In this document: in pieces, positions 1 to 5,975 of the stretch
How the letters are laid out: every line of letters starts with the position of its first letter
How positions within the stretch are numbered: position 1 is the stretch's first letter
NCBI GenBank assembly: GCA_031287655.1
Contig: JAITSR010000118.1
Coordinates: 1 to 6,427, forward strand
Origin: Clostridiales bacterium
GTDB lineage: Bacteria > Bacillota > Clostridia > WRLR01
Reading direction: 5' to 3'
Length of the DNA: 6,427 bases
Translations under genes and position numbers: made by a program
Notes under the pieces: generated by a model
Seen by the model: only the letters and a program-made list of their open reading frames with translations
The model's database searches: none
Told to the model about the DNA's origin: nothing

Positions 1-1577
1 GTGATCAAAACGCCCGCCGCGTGCGTCGACGCGTGGCGCGGCATCCCCTCGAGCTTTTTGGCCATGTCGATCAGCTCTTTGTAGACGGGGTTCTCCCGAT
101 AGAGGGCCGCGAGCTCCGCGTTGAGTTCGAGCGCCTTGTCGATTGTCACGCCGATCTGGAACGGGATCATCTTCGCGACCCGGTCGACGTCGCCGTAGGG
201 AATGTCGAGCGCGCGCCCGACGTCCCGGATCACGGCGCGGGCGGCCATTGTGCCAAAAGTGATGATCTGCGCGACGTGGTCCGCGCCGTACTTTTGGATC
301 ACATAGTCGATCACCTCCTGCCGCCGCTCGTAGCAGAAGTCAATGTCAATATCCGGCATTGTGACGCGCTCCGGGTTCAAAAAGCGCTCAAACAGCAGGT
401 TGTAGCGGAGCGGGTCGATGTTCGTGATCCCGAGGGAGTAGGAGACGATGCTGCCCGCCGCGGAACCCCTGCCCGGGCCGACCGGGATACCGCGCTCGCG
501 CGCGTAGCGGATAAAATCCCAGACGATCAAAAAATAGTCCTCATAGCCCATTTCGCGGATCACGGAGAGCTCGTAATCCATTCGCGCGAGCGCCTCCGGC
601 GGGATTTTTTCGGTCTCGGCTTTCGCATACCGCTCTTTTAAGCCCGCCATGCAGAGCGCCCTCAGATAGGCGTACGCGTCGCCGCCCACGCCCTCCGGCA
701 AGCCGAACTTGGGGAGCCGCGTCACACCGAACTCAAACTCGACGTTACAGGCCTCCGCGATGCGGACCGTGTTCGCAAAAGCCTCCGCAAAGCCGGGAAA
801 CCGCTCGGACATTTCGTCCGCGGATTTCAGATACAGTTCATCCGTGTCCATCTGCATCCTGCCCTCGTCGCTGACGGATTTTCCGGTCTGGATGCACATC
901 AGCACGTCCTGCGCCTTCGCGTCCCCGCGCTCCAAGTAGTGGACGTCGTTTGTAACGACGAGCGGGACGTCGTGTTTTTGCGCGAGCCGGATCAGGCCGC
1001 TGTTGATCGGCTTCTGCTCCGCGATGCCCGCGTCTTGGAGCTCCAAATAAAAATCCGCGCCGAAAATGCCCTTGTATTTTAGCGTGAGACGAGACGCGAG
1101 CTCCGCGTTGCCCGCCGCGAGCGCCGCCGGAATATCGCCGGAGAGACACGCGGAGAGGGCGATAAGCCCCTCGCTGTGCTTTTCGAGCAGCTCAAAGTCG
1201 ATCCGCGGCCGGTAGTAATAACCTTCCGTAAAACCCGCGGACACGAGCTTCATCAGGTTTTGGTAGCCTTCGTTGTTTTTGGCGAGCAAAATCAGATGGG
1301 ACGACTTCGTGTCCGGGCCGGAAACCTTGTCGAAGCGCCCGCGCGCGGCCATGTAGACCTCGCAGCCGATGATCGGCTTGATCCCCTGCTTTTTTGCCTC
1401 TTTATAAAAGTCGATCACACCGAACATCACGCCGTGGTCCGTGATCGCGAGCGACTTCATGCCAAGCGAGGCCGCGCGCGCGACGAGGTCCCGGATGCGG
1501 CAGGCCCCGTCAAGCAGGCTGTACTCCGTGTGAACATGGAGGTGGACAAAATCATGCGGTTCTTCACTCTTTTTCAT
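1..1577 (-). CDS. dnaE: DNA polymerase III alpha subunit, DnaE type (N-terminal 525 residues; C-terminus outside window)
   Basis: This is the catalytic subunit of the replicative DNA polymerase (C-family), which adds dNTPs to a primed template in the cytoplasm. Reading the minus strand from ATG at 1577 gives 525 whole codons that run open off the window edge. The N-terminal PHP domain is clear: HLHVHTEYSLLDG at residues 13-24, ITDHG at 45-49, GCEVYMA at 71-77 and TNDVHYL at 209-215. The polymerase palm follows, with GPGRGSAAGS at 367-376 and the metal-binding pair MPDIDIDF at 407-414. The third catalytic aspartate, the fingers, the helix-hairpin-helix and the OB domains would lie beyond position 1. 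PHP comes first with no inserted exonuclease in the visible part, so this is DnaE rather than PolC. Family members are usually about 1100-1200 residues, so slightly under half is seen. The start is supported by AAGGAG 10 bases upstream. It follows the trmD fusion by 47 bases and is probably cotranscribed. Confidence 0.97.
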   Translation of the reverse strand, partial: MKKSEEPHDFVHLHVHTEYSLLDGACRIRDLVARAASLGMKSLAITDHGVMFGVIDFYKEAKKQGIKPIIGCEVYMAARGRFDKVSGPDTKSSHLILLAKNNEGYQNLMKLVSAGFTEGYYYRPRIDFELLEKHSEGLIALSACLSGDIPAALAAGNAELASRLTLKYKGIFGADFYLELQDAGIAEQKPINSGLIRLAQKHDVPLVVTNDVHYLERGDAKAQDVLMCIQTGKSVSDEGRMQMDTDELYLKSADEMSERFPGFAEAFANTVRIAEACNVEFEFGVTRLPKFGLPEGVGGDAYAYLRALCMAGLKERYAKAETEKIPPEALARMDYELSVIREMGYEDYFLIVWDFIRYARERGIPVGPGRGSAAGSIVSYSLGITNIDPLRYNLLFERFLNPERVTMPDIDIDFCYERRQEVIDYVIQKYGADHVAQIITFGTMAARAVIRDVGRALDIPYGDVDRVAKMIPFQIGVTIDKALELNAELAALYRENPVYKELIDMAKKLEGMPRHASTHAAGVLI

Positions 1578-1587
1578 CGGATTTTGG

Positions 1588-1593
1588 CTCCTT
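1588..1593 (-). promoter_or_regulatory. Ribosome binding site of dnaE
   Basis: AAGGAG on the minus strand, 10 bases before the ATG at 1577. It fixes the dnaE start. The gene therefore has its own translation initiation signal in the 47-base gap after trmD and does not depend on coupling. Confidence 0.8.
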
Positions 1594-1624
1594 AAATATA
1601 ACTGACCAGCGGTAAATGTTACCC

Positions 1625-3208
1625 TTAAACCACGTATGGCTTTTGCCTGCGCAGGGCGTCGGGATCGTTAATGGTCATATTTATGCGCGGCGGCGCGAGG
1701 AACTTTTCGCGGATCGCCCGCGCGTCCTCGTCCGCAAGACCCGCCGCGCGCAGATACCCGGCCGCGCCGCCGTATTTTGCGTCGATGTACCGTATAAAAT
1801 ATCGGATCGTGGACGCGTGGGAACTCGTATATTGCTCAACCAGCTCCTCCGTGTCGTCGGGCCGGAGCTCGCCCCTCGCGGCGCGCCGGTAATATGTACC
1901 GGACACCTCGTAATCCGCGATCACATCCTCCCTGCCGACGCCGACGAGCAGCAGCAAAAGCGCGGCGAGGATGCCGGTCCTGTCCTTTCCCGCGTGGCAG
2001 TGAAACAGGCAAAGACCCCCGCATCGCGCCATAAGGCGGAACGCCTTTGCGATCTTGCGGCGGCCCTTTTCGGCAAGCAGCACATAGAGCTCGCGAAATT
2101 CCGCGCCGCTCGTCATAAATTCGTCGATCGCCGCCTCGGATGCAAAAGGCAGCGGGTAACAGGCGACGCCGTCCGCCTCCGTAAAGGGCTCCGGCGCGCG
2201 GAGAGCCTCCGTCGGGCTCCGAAGGTCGAGCACCGTCGTGAGTCCGAGCGCGAGCAGCGCCCGCTTGTCCGCATCCGACAGACGGCCGAGCTGATCCGCG
2301 CGCAAAAACGTGCGCCAGCGCGTCACAAGCCCGCCCGCCGCGCTGTGGCCGCCCAAGTCCCGCACATTGTCCGCGCGTTCGAGCGGCAGCCGCCGCAGCT
2401 CCGCGGCCAGAAGGTCCGGGCGCTTATCAAGCGTGCGCGCAAGCGACTGCCCGCGCCGCCAAGCCTCGATATGCGCGTGATGGCCCGCGAGCAAGACCTC
2501 CGGGACGGCTTTTCCCATAAAGCAGGGCGGCCGCGTGTACTGCGGATATTCCAAAAGACCGTCAAAATGGGATTCGCCCGTGTAGGCCTCCTCGGAGGAC
2601 AAAACGCCCGGAACAAGGCGCGAGACGCAGTCGATCAGCACCATCGCGGGCAGCTCGCCGCCTGTTAGCACATAGTCCCCGATCGCGATTTCCTCGTCGA
2701 CGATCAACTCCAAAATCCGCTCGTCGACCCCTTCATAATGCCCGCACAATAAAATCAAGCGCGGCTCGCACGCGAGCTCCAGCGCTTTTTTTTGCGTCAG
2801 CGGCCGACCCTGCGGACTCAGATAAATCGTCCGCGCGCGCGCGCCGCTGCCGCTGCCGCTGTGTGCGCTATTTGCGGCTCCGCCGCCGTCGACCGCTTCG
2901 GCGCCGCCGAGCGCTTTTTCGCCGTTGGCCGCCGTATCGCTTCCGGCCGCGCCGTTTTTTTCGGCTTCTTGATCGCTTGACATCGCAACCGAGCGCCACG
3001 CGTCGTAAAGCGGCTGCGGCGTCATCACCATGCCGCTCCCGCCGCCGTATGGGTAGTCGTCGGTTTTTTGATGTCTGTCTTTAGAAAAACGCCGGATGTC
3101 TATGAGGTTCAGCTCGATGACCCCGCTTTTGATCGCGCGCCCGATCACGCTCTCGCCGAGCACAGGCGGGAACATCTCCGGGAATATCGTCAAAACGTCA
3201 AATCGCAT
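1625..3208 (-). CDS. trmD: TrmD tRNA (guanine37-N1)-methyltransferase fused to an atypical tyrosine/lipid phosphatase domain
   Basis: This is a 527-residue protein, whereas ordinary TrmD has about 240-250. Numbering is from the ATG at 3208; a TTG one codon upstream is the alternative. Residues 1-267 are TrmD, which uses S-adenosylmethionine to methylate G37 of tRNA. Visible marks are FDVLTIFPEMF near the start, DDYPYGGGSGM (50-60), IYLSPQG (128-134), the SAM-knot stretches CGHYEGVDER (155-164) and IGDYVLTGGELPAM (176-189), and LLEYPQYTRP (218-227). Residues about 77-125 are a Gly/Ala/Ser-rich insertion. Only a few residues after the TrmD motif KRPDLL, a phosphatase domain of the Y_phosphatase3 type (MptpB/LipA-like) begins. 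It has DNVRDLGG (280-287), VLDLRSPTEA (326-335) and the P-loop HCHAGKDRTG (403-412) with nucleophile Cys404 and Arg410. The last 15-20 residues of usual TrmD appear replaced. The start overlaps the rimM stop as TGATG, indicating coupled translation. What the phosphatase acts on is unknown. Confidence 0.95.
   Translation of the reverse strand: MRFDVLTIFPEMFPPVLGESVIGRAIKSGVIELNLIDIRRFSKDRHQKTDDYPYGGGSGMVMTPQPLYDAWRSVAMSSDQEAEKNGAAGSDTAANGEKALGGAEAVDGGGAANSAHSGSGSGARARTIYLSPQGRPLTQKKALELACEPRLILLCGHYEGVDERILELIVDEEIAIGDYVLTGGELPAMVLIDCVSRLVPGVLSSEEAYTGESHFDGLLEYPQYTRPPCFMGKAVPEVLLAGHHAHIEAWRRGQSLARTLDKRPDLLAAELRRLPLERADNVRDLGGHSAAGGLVTRWRTFLRADQLGRLSDADKRALLALGLTTVLDLRSPTEALRAPEPFTEADGVACYPLPFASEAAIDEFMTSGAEFRELYVLLAEKGRRKIAKAFRLMARCGGLCLFHCHAGKDRTGILAALLLLLVGVGREDVIADYEVSGTYYRRAARGELRPDDTEELVEQYTSSHASTIRYFIRYIDAKYGGAAGYLRAAGLADEDARAIREKFLAPPRINMTINDPDALRRQKPYVV
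1691..2392 (-). other. Phosphatase domain (Y_phosphatase3-like) within the trmD fusion
   Basis: This domain covers residues about 273-506 of the fusion. The N-terminal signature NxRDLGG (Asn281, Arg283, Asp284), the strand VLDLRS and the P-loop HCHAGKDRTG match the family of MptpB (Mycobacterium tuberculosis) and LipA (Listeria). In those enzymes the loop carries the Cys nucleophile, a Lys linked to lipid phosphatase activity, an Asp general acid and the phosphate-binding Arg. All four are present here: Cys404, Lys408, Asp409, Arg410. Known members act on phosphotyrosine, phosphoserine/threonine and phosphoinositides, and many are secreted. Here the domain has no signal peptide of its own and is tethered to a cytoplasmic tRNA enzyme. 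Activity is inferred from intact motifs only. Confidence 0.9.
2834..2980 (-). repeat. Low-complexity insertion in the TrmD domain
   Basis: This codes for residues about 77-125 of the fusion, a Gly/Ala/Ser/Glu-rich stretch between QPLYDAW and IYLSPQG. In typical TrmD this stretch is a short loop of perhaps 10 residues. It includes three tandem copies of the hexamer AGCGGC (Ser-Gly) at 2843-2860 and, next to it, a 13-base alternating CG run at 2832-2844. It looks like a disordered linker grown by short-repeat slippage. The frame stays open through it, and all flanking TrmD motifs are intact. Confidence 0.8.
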
Positions 3209-3855
3209 CAATTCTCGCCGCCGCCTTCCAAAGCCCGGTCCCAGTCCACGACAATCCTTTTTTCCGAAATGCGGACTTCCTTTACGACGGATTTTAACGC
3301 GGGGATTAAAAGCTCCCGCCCCGCCCCGCCGCCACGGGGGCCTTTTGATCCGCCGGGGACGCCGAAAGCTCCGCCCGCCGCGAGACCGCCCGCGTTGCCC
3401 TCCGGCGGCCGCACGACATACACGTCGTTGCTGCCCGTTTCGAGCACGTCCGTCAGCGTCCCGAGATGGAGACCTTCCACCTCATACACCGCGCAGCCGA
3501 CGAGGTCAAAGTCGAAAAAGCTACCCTCCCGTAGCGGGACCAGCTGCTCTTTTGTAATGGATATATAGGAACCGCGCAGGGCGTTTGCCGCGTCGGCGTC
3601 GTCGCAGCCCGAAATCCGGGCAATAACGGAACCGCGATGGGTACGGGCGGTTTCAAGCCGCGCAGGCCGTATGCCCGCGCTCCATTCGGGCTTGCCGCCG
3701 CAAGCCCCGCCGCCCGCTTCCAAATAAACATCCCGCAAAGACCGGAACCGTTCGGGGTCGTCCGTCAGCGGTTTTATCACAACCTCGCCGCGCACGCCGT
3801 GCGCGCGCGTAATCAGCCCGACGCGGATCAGCTCCCGCGGGTCCGCCGCGTTCAT
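3208..3855 (-). CDS. rimM: Ribosome maturation factor RimM, with two Gly-rich insertions
   Basis: RimM binds ribosomal protein uS19 and helps assemble the head of the 30S subunit. The 215 residues exceed the usual 165-180. The N-terminal barrel is recognised by VGLITRAHGVRGEVVIKPLT (residues 12-31), and TDDPERF follows. The PRC-barrel half starts near SFFDFDLVGCAVY (112-124) and includes GTLTDVLETGSNDVYVV (132-148) and ELLIPALKSVVKEV (181-194). The extra length comes from two insertions. One is at about 47-64, after DVYLEAG. The other, larger one is at 151-179, between VVRPPEG and ELLIPAL, and is mostly Gly, Ala and Pro. The ATG overlaps the khpA stop by four bases (ATGA) with no strong ribosome binding site, so translation is probably coupled to khpA. 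The TGA stop overlaps the trmD ATG by one base. The rimM–trmD pairing is widespread in bacteria. Confidence 0.95.
   Translation of the reverse strand: MNAADPRELIRVGLITRAHGVRGEVVIKPLTDDPERFRSLRDVYLEAGGGACGGKPEWSAGIRPARLETARTHRGSVIARISGCDDADAANALRGSYISITKEQLVPLREGSFFDFDLVGCAVYEVEGLHLGTLTDVLETGSNDVYVVRPPEGNAGGLAAGGAFGVPGGSKGPRGGGAGRELLIPALKSVVKEVRISEKRIVVDWDRALEGGGEN
3319..3405 (-). repeat. Gly-rich insertion in the RimM PRC-barrel domain
   Basis: This codes for residues 151-179 of RimM, roughly 29 residues dominated by Gly, Ala and Pro. It replaces the short turn that normally joins the VYVV strand to ELLIPAI. It is in frame, the surrounding barrel strands are intact, and the composition suggests a flexible surface loop. 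Confidence 0.75.
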
Positions 3856-4088
3856 TGCATAATCTCAACGGAGACGCGCATGTTCTCCTTGACCGCGGCG
3901 GCCTTTAAAATCGTGCGGATCGTGCGCGCGATTTTGCCCTGCCGCCCAATCACCTTACCCATGTCTTCCCGCGCGACGTGCAGCTCCAAAACCACCGAGC
4001 GCTCCGTGTCCGACCGGACCTCCGTGACGCTGACAGCGTTGGGGTCGTTCACAAGGCTCTTTGCGATAAATAAAAGTAAATCCTTCAT
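3852..4088 (-). CDS. khpA: KhpA (YlqC) KH-domain RNA-binding protein
   Basis: This is a 78-residue single KH-domain protein, the normal length for the KhpA/YlqC family. The family binds RNA, pairs with KhpB (Jag/EloR) in Firmicutes and has been tied to cell-length control and sRNA or translation effects. The N-terminus MKDLLLFIAKSLVNDPNAV is typical. The RNA-binding loop GxxG is present as IGRQGK (residues 47-52, Gly48-Arg-Gln-Gly51), followed by the helix IARTIRTILKAAA. The gene starts at ATG 4088, four bases after the rpsP stop. A strong AAGGAG lies 7 bases upstream, inside the last two rpsP codons. It overlaps rimM by four bases. The rpsP–khpA–rimM–trmD position is diagnostic for the family. 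Confidence 0.96.
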   Translation of the reverse strand: MKDLLLFIAKSLVNDPNAVSVTEVRSDTERSVVLELHVAREDMGKVIGRQGKIARTIRTILKAAAVKENMRVSVEIMQ

Positions 4089-4092
4089 GAAT

Positions 4093-4584
4093 CTACTCCT
4101 TTTCCGATTCCGAATCGGAATCGGTCTGGGCCGGCGCGGCTTCCTCCGCGGCGTCAGCCGCCGCCGACGACGTATCCTCTCCGCTCAGCTCCGAAGGTTC
4201 GTCCGTCGGCGCGGCGGCCTCATTTGCCTCATTTGCCGCGTCCGCGGCCGGGGCCTCGGCCTCGGCGCGCGCAGGGGCCGGGTCTGCGGACCGGGCCGGG
4301 GCCGCGGCGCTCTCGCCCGCGGCGGCGCCCGCGTTCGCGTTCGGAATCGCGTCATACTTTTTTAACAGCGCGCGCACCGTATCCGTCGGCTGCGCGCCGT
4401 TCCTGATCCACTGCCGCGCCTTCTCCGCGTCGACCGTGACCTTCGCGGGGTTTGTCATCGGGTCGTATGTCCCGAGCTGCTCAATAAAGCGCCCGTCCCT
4501 CGGAAACCGTGCGTCCGCGACGACAATCCTGTAAAACGGGTTCTTCTTCGCGCCAATCCTCTTTAATCTGATCTTGACCGCCAT
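4093..4584 (-). CDS. rpsP: Small ribosomal subunit protein bS16 with a long acidic Ala-rich C-terminal tail
   Basis: This is the 30S subunit protein bS16, a primary binder of the 16S rRNA 5' domain needed for early assembly. Residues 1-80 are the complete S16 fold: MAVKIRLKRIGAKKNPFYRI at the start, VADARFPRDGRFIEQLGTYDP (22-42), and QWIRNGAQPTDTVRALLKKY (58-77). Ordinary bS16 ends near here (about 80-90 residues). This protein continues to 163 residues with a tail rich in Ala, Glu, Asp, Pro and Ser, ending DSDSESEKE. The tail is probably disordered and strongly negative, unlike the basic core. Longer bS16 tails are known in some lineages such as mycobacteria, so the extension is probably real. 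The start is backed by GGAGG 10 bases upstream; the gap from ffh is 38 bases. Confidence 0.96.
   Translation of the reverse strand: MAVKIRLKRIGAKKNPFYRIVVADARFPRDGRFIEQLGTYDPMTNPAKVTVDAEKARQWIRNGAQPTDTVRALLKKYDAIPNANAGAAAGESAAAPARSADPAPARAEAEAPAADAANEANEAAAPTDEPSELSGEDTSSAAADAAEEAAPAQTDSDSESEKE
4096..4101 (-). promoter_or_regulatory. Ribosome binding site of khpA inside the rpsP end
   Basis: AAGGAG on the minus strand lies 7 bases before the khpA ATG and doubles as the final Lys-Glu codons of rpsP. The sequence immediately 5' of it can fold into a short hairpin (4102-4120). Confidence 0.8.
4102..4120 (-). repeat. Inverted repeat immediately upstream of the khpA ribosome binding site
   Basis: TTCCGATTC and GAATCGGAA are exact inverted 9-base arms around one central base. 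As RNA this gives an 8-base-pair stem with a 3-base loop. It lies within the rpsP codons for the Asp/Ser/Glu end and abuts the khpA AAGGAG. No U-tract follows, so it is not an intrinsic terminator. It may be no more than a result of repeated Ser-Glu codons. Confidence 0.6.
4219..4236 (-). repeat. Tandem 9-base duplication in the rpsP tail
   Basis: CTCATTTGC (plus strand) occurs twice in direct succession and encodes the repeated residues Asn-Glu-Ala in the bS16 tail (NEANEA, residues 117-122). It is a visible in-frame step of tail growth. Confidence 0.8.
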
Positions 4585-4594
4585 ACTGTAATAC

Positions 4595-4599
4595 CCTCC
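4595..4599 (-). promoter_or_regulatory. Ribosome binding site of rpsP
   Basis: GGAGG on the minus strand, within GGGAGGG, 10 bases before the rpsP ATG at 4584. It sits in the 38-base gap between ffh and rpsP, which holds no visible hairpin terminator. Confidence 0.75.
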
Positions 4600-4622
4600 C
4601 TGAAATTTTGTGATTGATGCCC

Positions 4623-5975
4623 TTAAAAAGGCAGTTTCATGTTTTTCATTTTCTTGGAGCCGAACTTTCCGCCGCTGTCCGTCATCATCTTGAACATGCG
4701 CTTGATGTTTTCAAAATCCCGGAGCAGGCGGTTCACCTCCTGCACGGACGTCCCGCTGCCCGAGGCGATCCGCTTTTTGCGGCTGCCGTTGATGATGCCG
4801 GGGTCGTCCCGCTCCTTCTTTGTCATCGAATTGATCATCGCCTCGATCCGCGCGAGCTTTTTTTCCCCCTCGCCCTCGTCAAAGCCTTGCAGCGCCTTTG
4901 TGTTGAGCCCCGGGATCATGCCGATCACCTGACTGATCGGCCCCATCTTCTTGATCTGCTGCATTTGATCGAGATAGTCCGTAAATGTAAACTGCTGCGA
5001 CCGCATCTTTTTTTCAAGCTCGATCGCCTTTTTTTCATCAAAACTCTCCTGCGCCTTTTCGATCAGGCTCAGGACGTCGCCCATGCCCAAGATACGGGAC
5101 GCCATGCGGTCCGGGTGGAACTGCTCGATCTCGCCGAGCTTTTCGCCGACGCCGACGAGCTTTATGGGCTTGCCCGTCACCGCGCGGACCGAGAGCGCCG
5201 CCCCGCCCCGCGTATCGCCGTCGAGCTTTGTGAGCACTATGCCGTCGATACCGAGCTTTTCGTTGAAGGTTTCCGCGACGTTCACGGCGTCCTGCCCGGT
5301 CATCGCGTCGACGACGAGCAGGATTTCATGCGGCTTGACCGCGGTCTTGATGTTTACGAGCTCGTCCATCAGTTCTTCGTTGACGTGCAGCCGCCCCGCG
5401 GTGTCGATGATCACAAGGTCCTGCTGATGCTCCGCGGCGTGCCGCAGCGCCGCCGACGCGATCGCGACCGGTTCCTGCGAGCCCTCGACCGAAAAGACCG
5501 GAACGTCGATCTGCGCGCCGACGACCTGAAGCTGCTTTACCGCGGCGGGGCGATAGACGTCGCACGCGACGAGCAAGGGCGTCTTGCCCTGCTTGCGGAG
5601 CAGGCCCGCGAGCTTAGCCGACATCGTCGTCTTGCCCGCGCCGTTTAAGCCGACGATCAGGATCACGGTCGGCGGCCTCGGGGAAAACAAAATCTTTGAC
5701 GATTCCCCGCCCATCAGCTCGATCAGGCCCTCGTGGACGACCTTGATCACCTGCTGGCCCGGCGTCAGGCTGTCGAGCACGTCCTGCCCGAGCGCGCGCT
5801 CGGAAACCTTTGCGATAAAGTCCTTTACAACCTTAAAGTTTACGTCCGCTTCAAGAAGGGCGATCCGGATTTCCCGCATCATATCCTTGATGTCTTTTTC
5901 CGTGACCCTGCCCTTGCCCCGCAGACGGTTTACCGTCTCCGAAAGCCGTTCGGACAGACCCTCAAACAATGCCAT
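4623..5975 (-). CDS. ffh: Signal recognition particle protein Ffh (SRP54)
   Basis: Ffh is the GTPase that, with 4.5S/6S RNA, binds signal sequences on nascent chains and delivers ribosomes to the receptor FtsY at the membrane. Its 450 residues match the family. The N domain (1-90) starts MALFEGLSERL. The NG GTPase has the P-loop GLNGAGKTT (109-117), CDVYRPAA (138-145), DTAGRLH (191-197), TKLDGDTRGG (249-258) and the closing GVGEKLGEIEQFHPD (275-289). The Met-rich M domain (about 299-430) includes MGPISQVIGMIPG (344-356) and the RNA-binding helix-turn-helix with RIASGSGTSVQEVNRLL (402-418). All core motifs are intact. The gene overlaps the end of ylxM by 14 bases, with a strong AGGAGG 6 bases before its ATG. 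The C-terminal tail (434-450) is short and Lys/Gly/Met-rich, as usual. Confidence 0.98.
   Translation of the reverse strand: MALFEGLSERLSETVNRLRGKGRVTEKDIKDMMREIRIALLEADVNFKVVKDFIAKVSERALGQDVLDSLTPGQQVIKVVHEGLIELMGGESSKILFSPRPPTVILIVGLNGAGKTTMSAKLAGLLRKQGKTPLLVACDVYRPAAVKQLQVVGAQIDVPVFSVEGSQEPVAIASAALRHAAEHQQDLVIIDTAGRLHVNEELMDELVNIKTAVKPHEILLVVDAMTGQDAVNVAETFNEKLGIDGIVLTKLDGDTRGGAALSVRAVTGKPIKLVGVGEKLGEIEQFHPDRMASRILGMGDVLSLIEKAQESFDEKKAIELEKKMRSQQFTFTDYLDQMQQIKKMGPISQVIGMIPGLNTKALQGFDEGEGEKKLARIEAMINSMTKKERDDPGIINGSRKKRIASGSGTSVQEVNRLLRDFENIKRMFKMMTDSGGKFGSKKMKNMKLPF

Noticed and set aside
21..1595. Plus-strand open frames (for example 21-641 and 1176-1595) as genes
   Set aside because: They lie opposite the continuous dnaE frame, whose PHP and polymerase motifs are unambiguous; the plus-strand translations show no domain.
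1611..1623. Small inverted repeat GGTAA-ATG-TTACC after the trmD stop, considered as a terminator
   Set aside because: The stem is only 5 base pairs and no U-tract follows on the minus strand, so it is too weak to call.
1616..2668. 350-codon plus-strand open frame opposite the trmD fusion
   Set aside because: It is an antisense shadow of the phosphatase and TrmD coding sequence, with Arg/Ala-rich composition and no family motif.
3209..3211. TTG at 3211 as the trmD start
   Set aside because: The ATG at 3208 immediately after it gives the usual family N-terminus MRFDVLTIFPEMF and a standard TGATG coupling with rimM.
4614..5648. 344-codon plus-strand open frame opposite ffh
   Set aside because: It mirrors the codon pattern of ffh, has no ribosome binding site or recognisable domain, and is rich in Arg, His, Asp and Leu as expected from antisense reading of a GC-rich gene.
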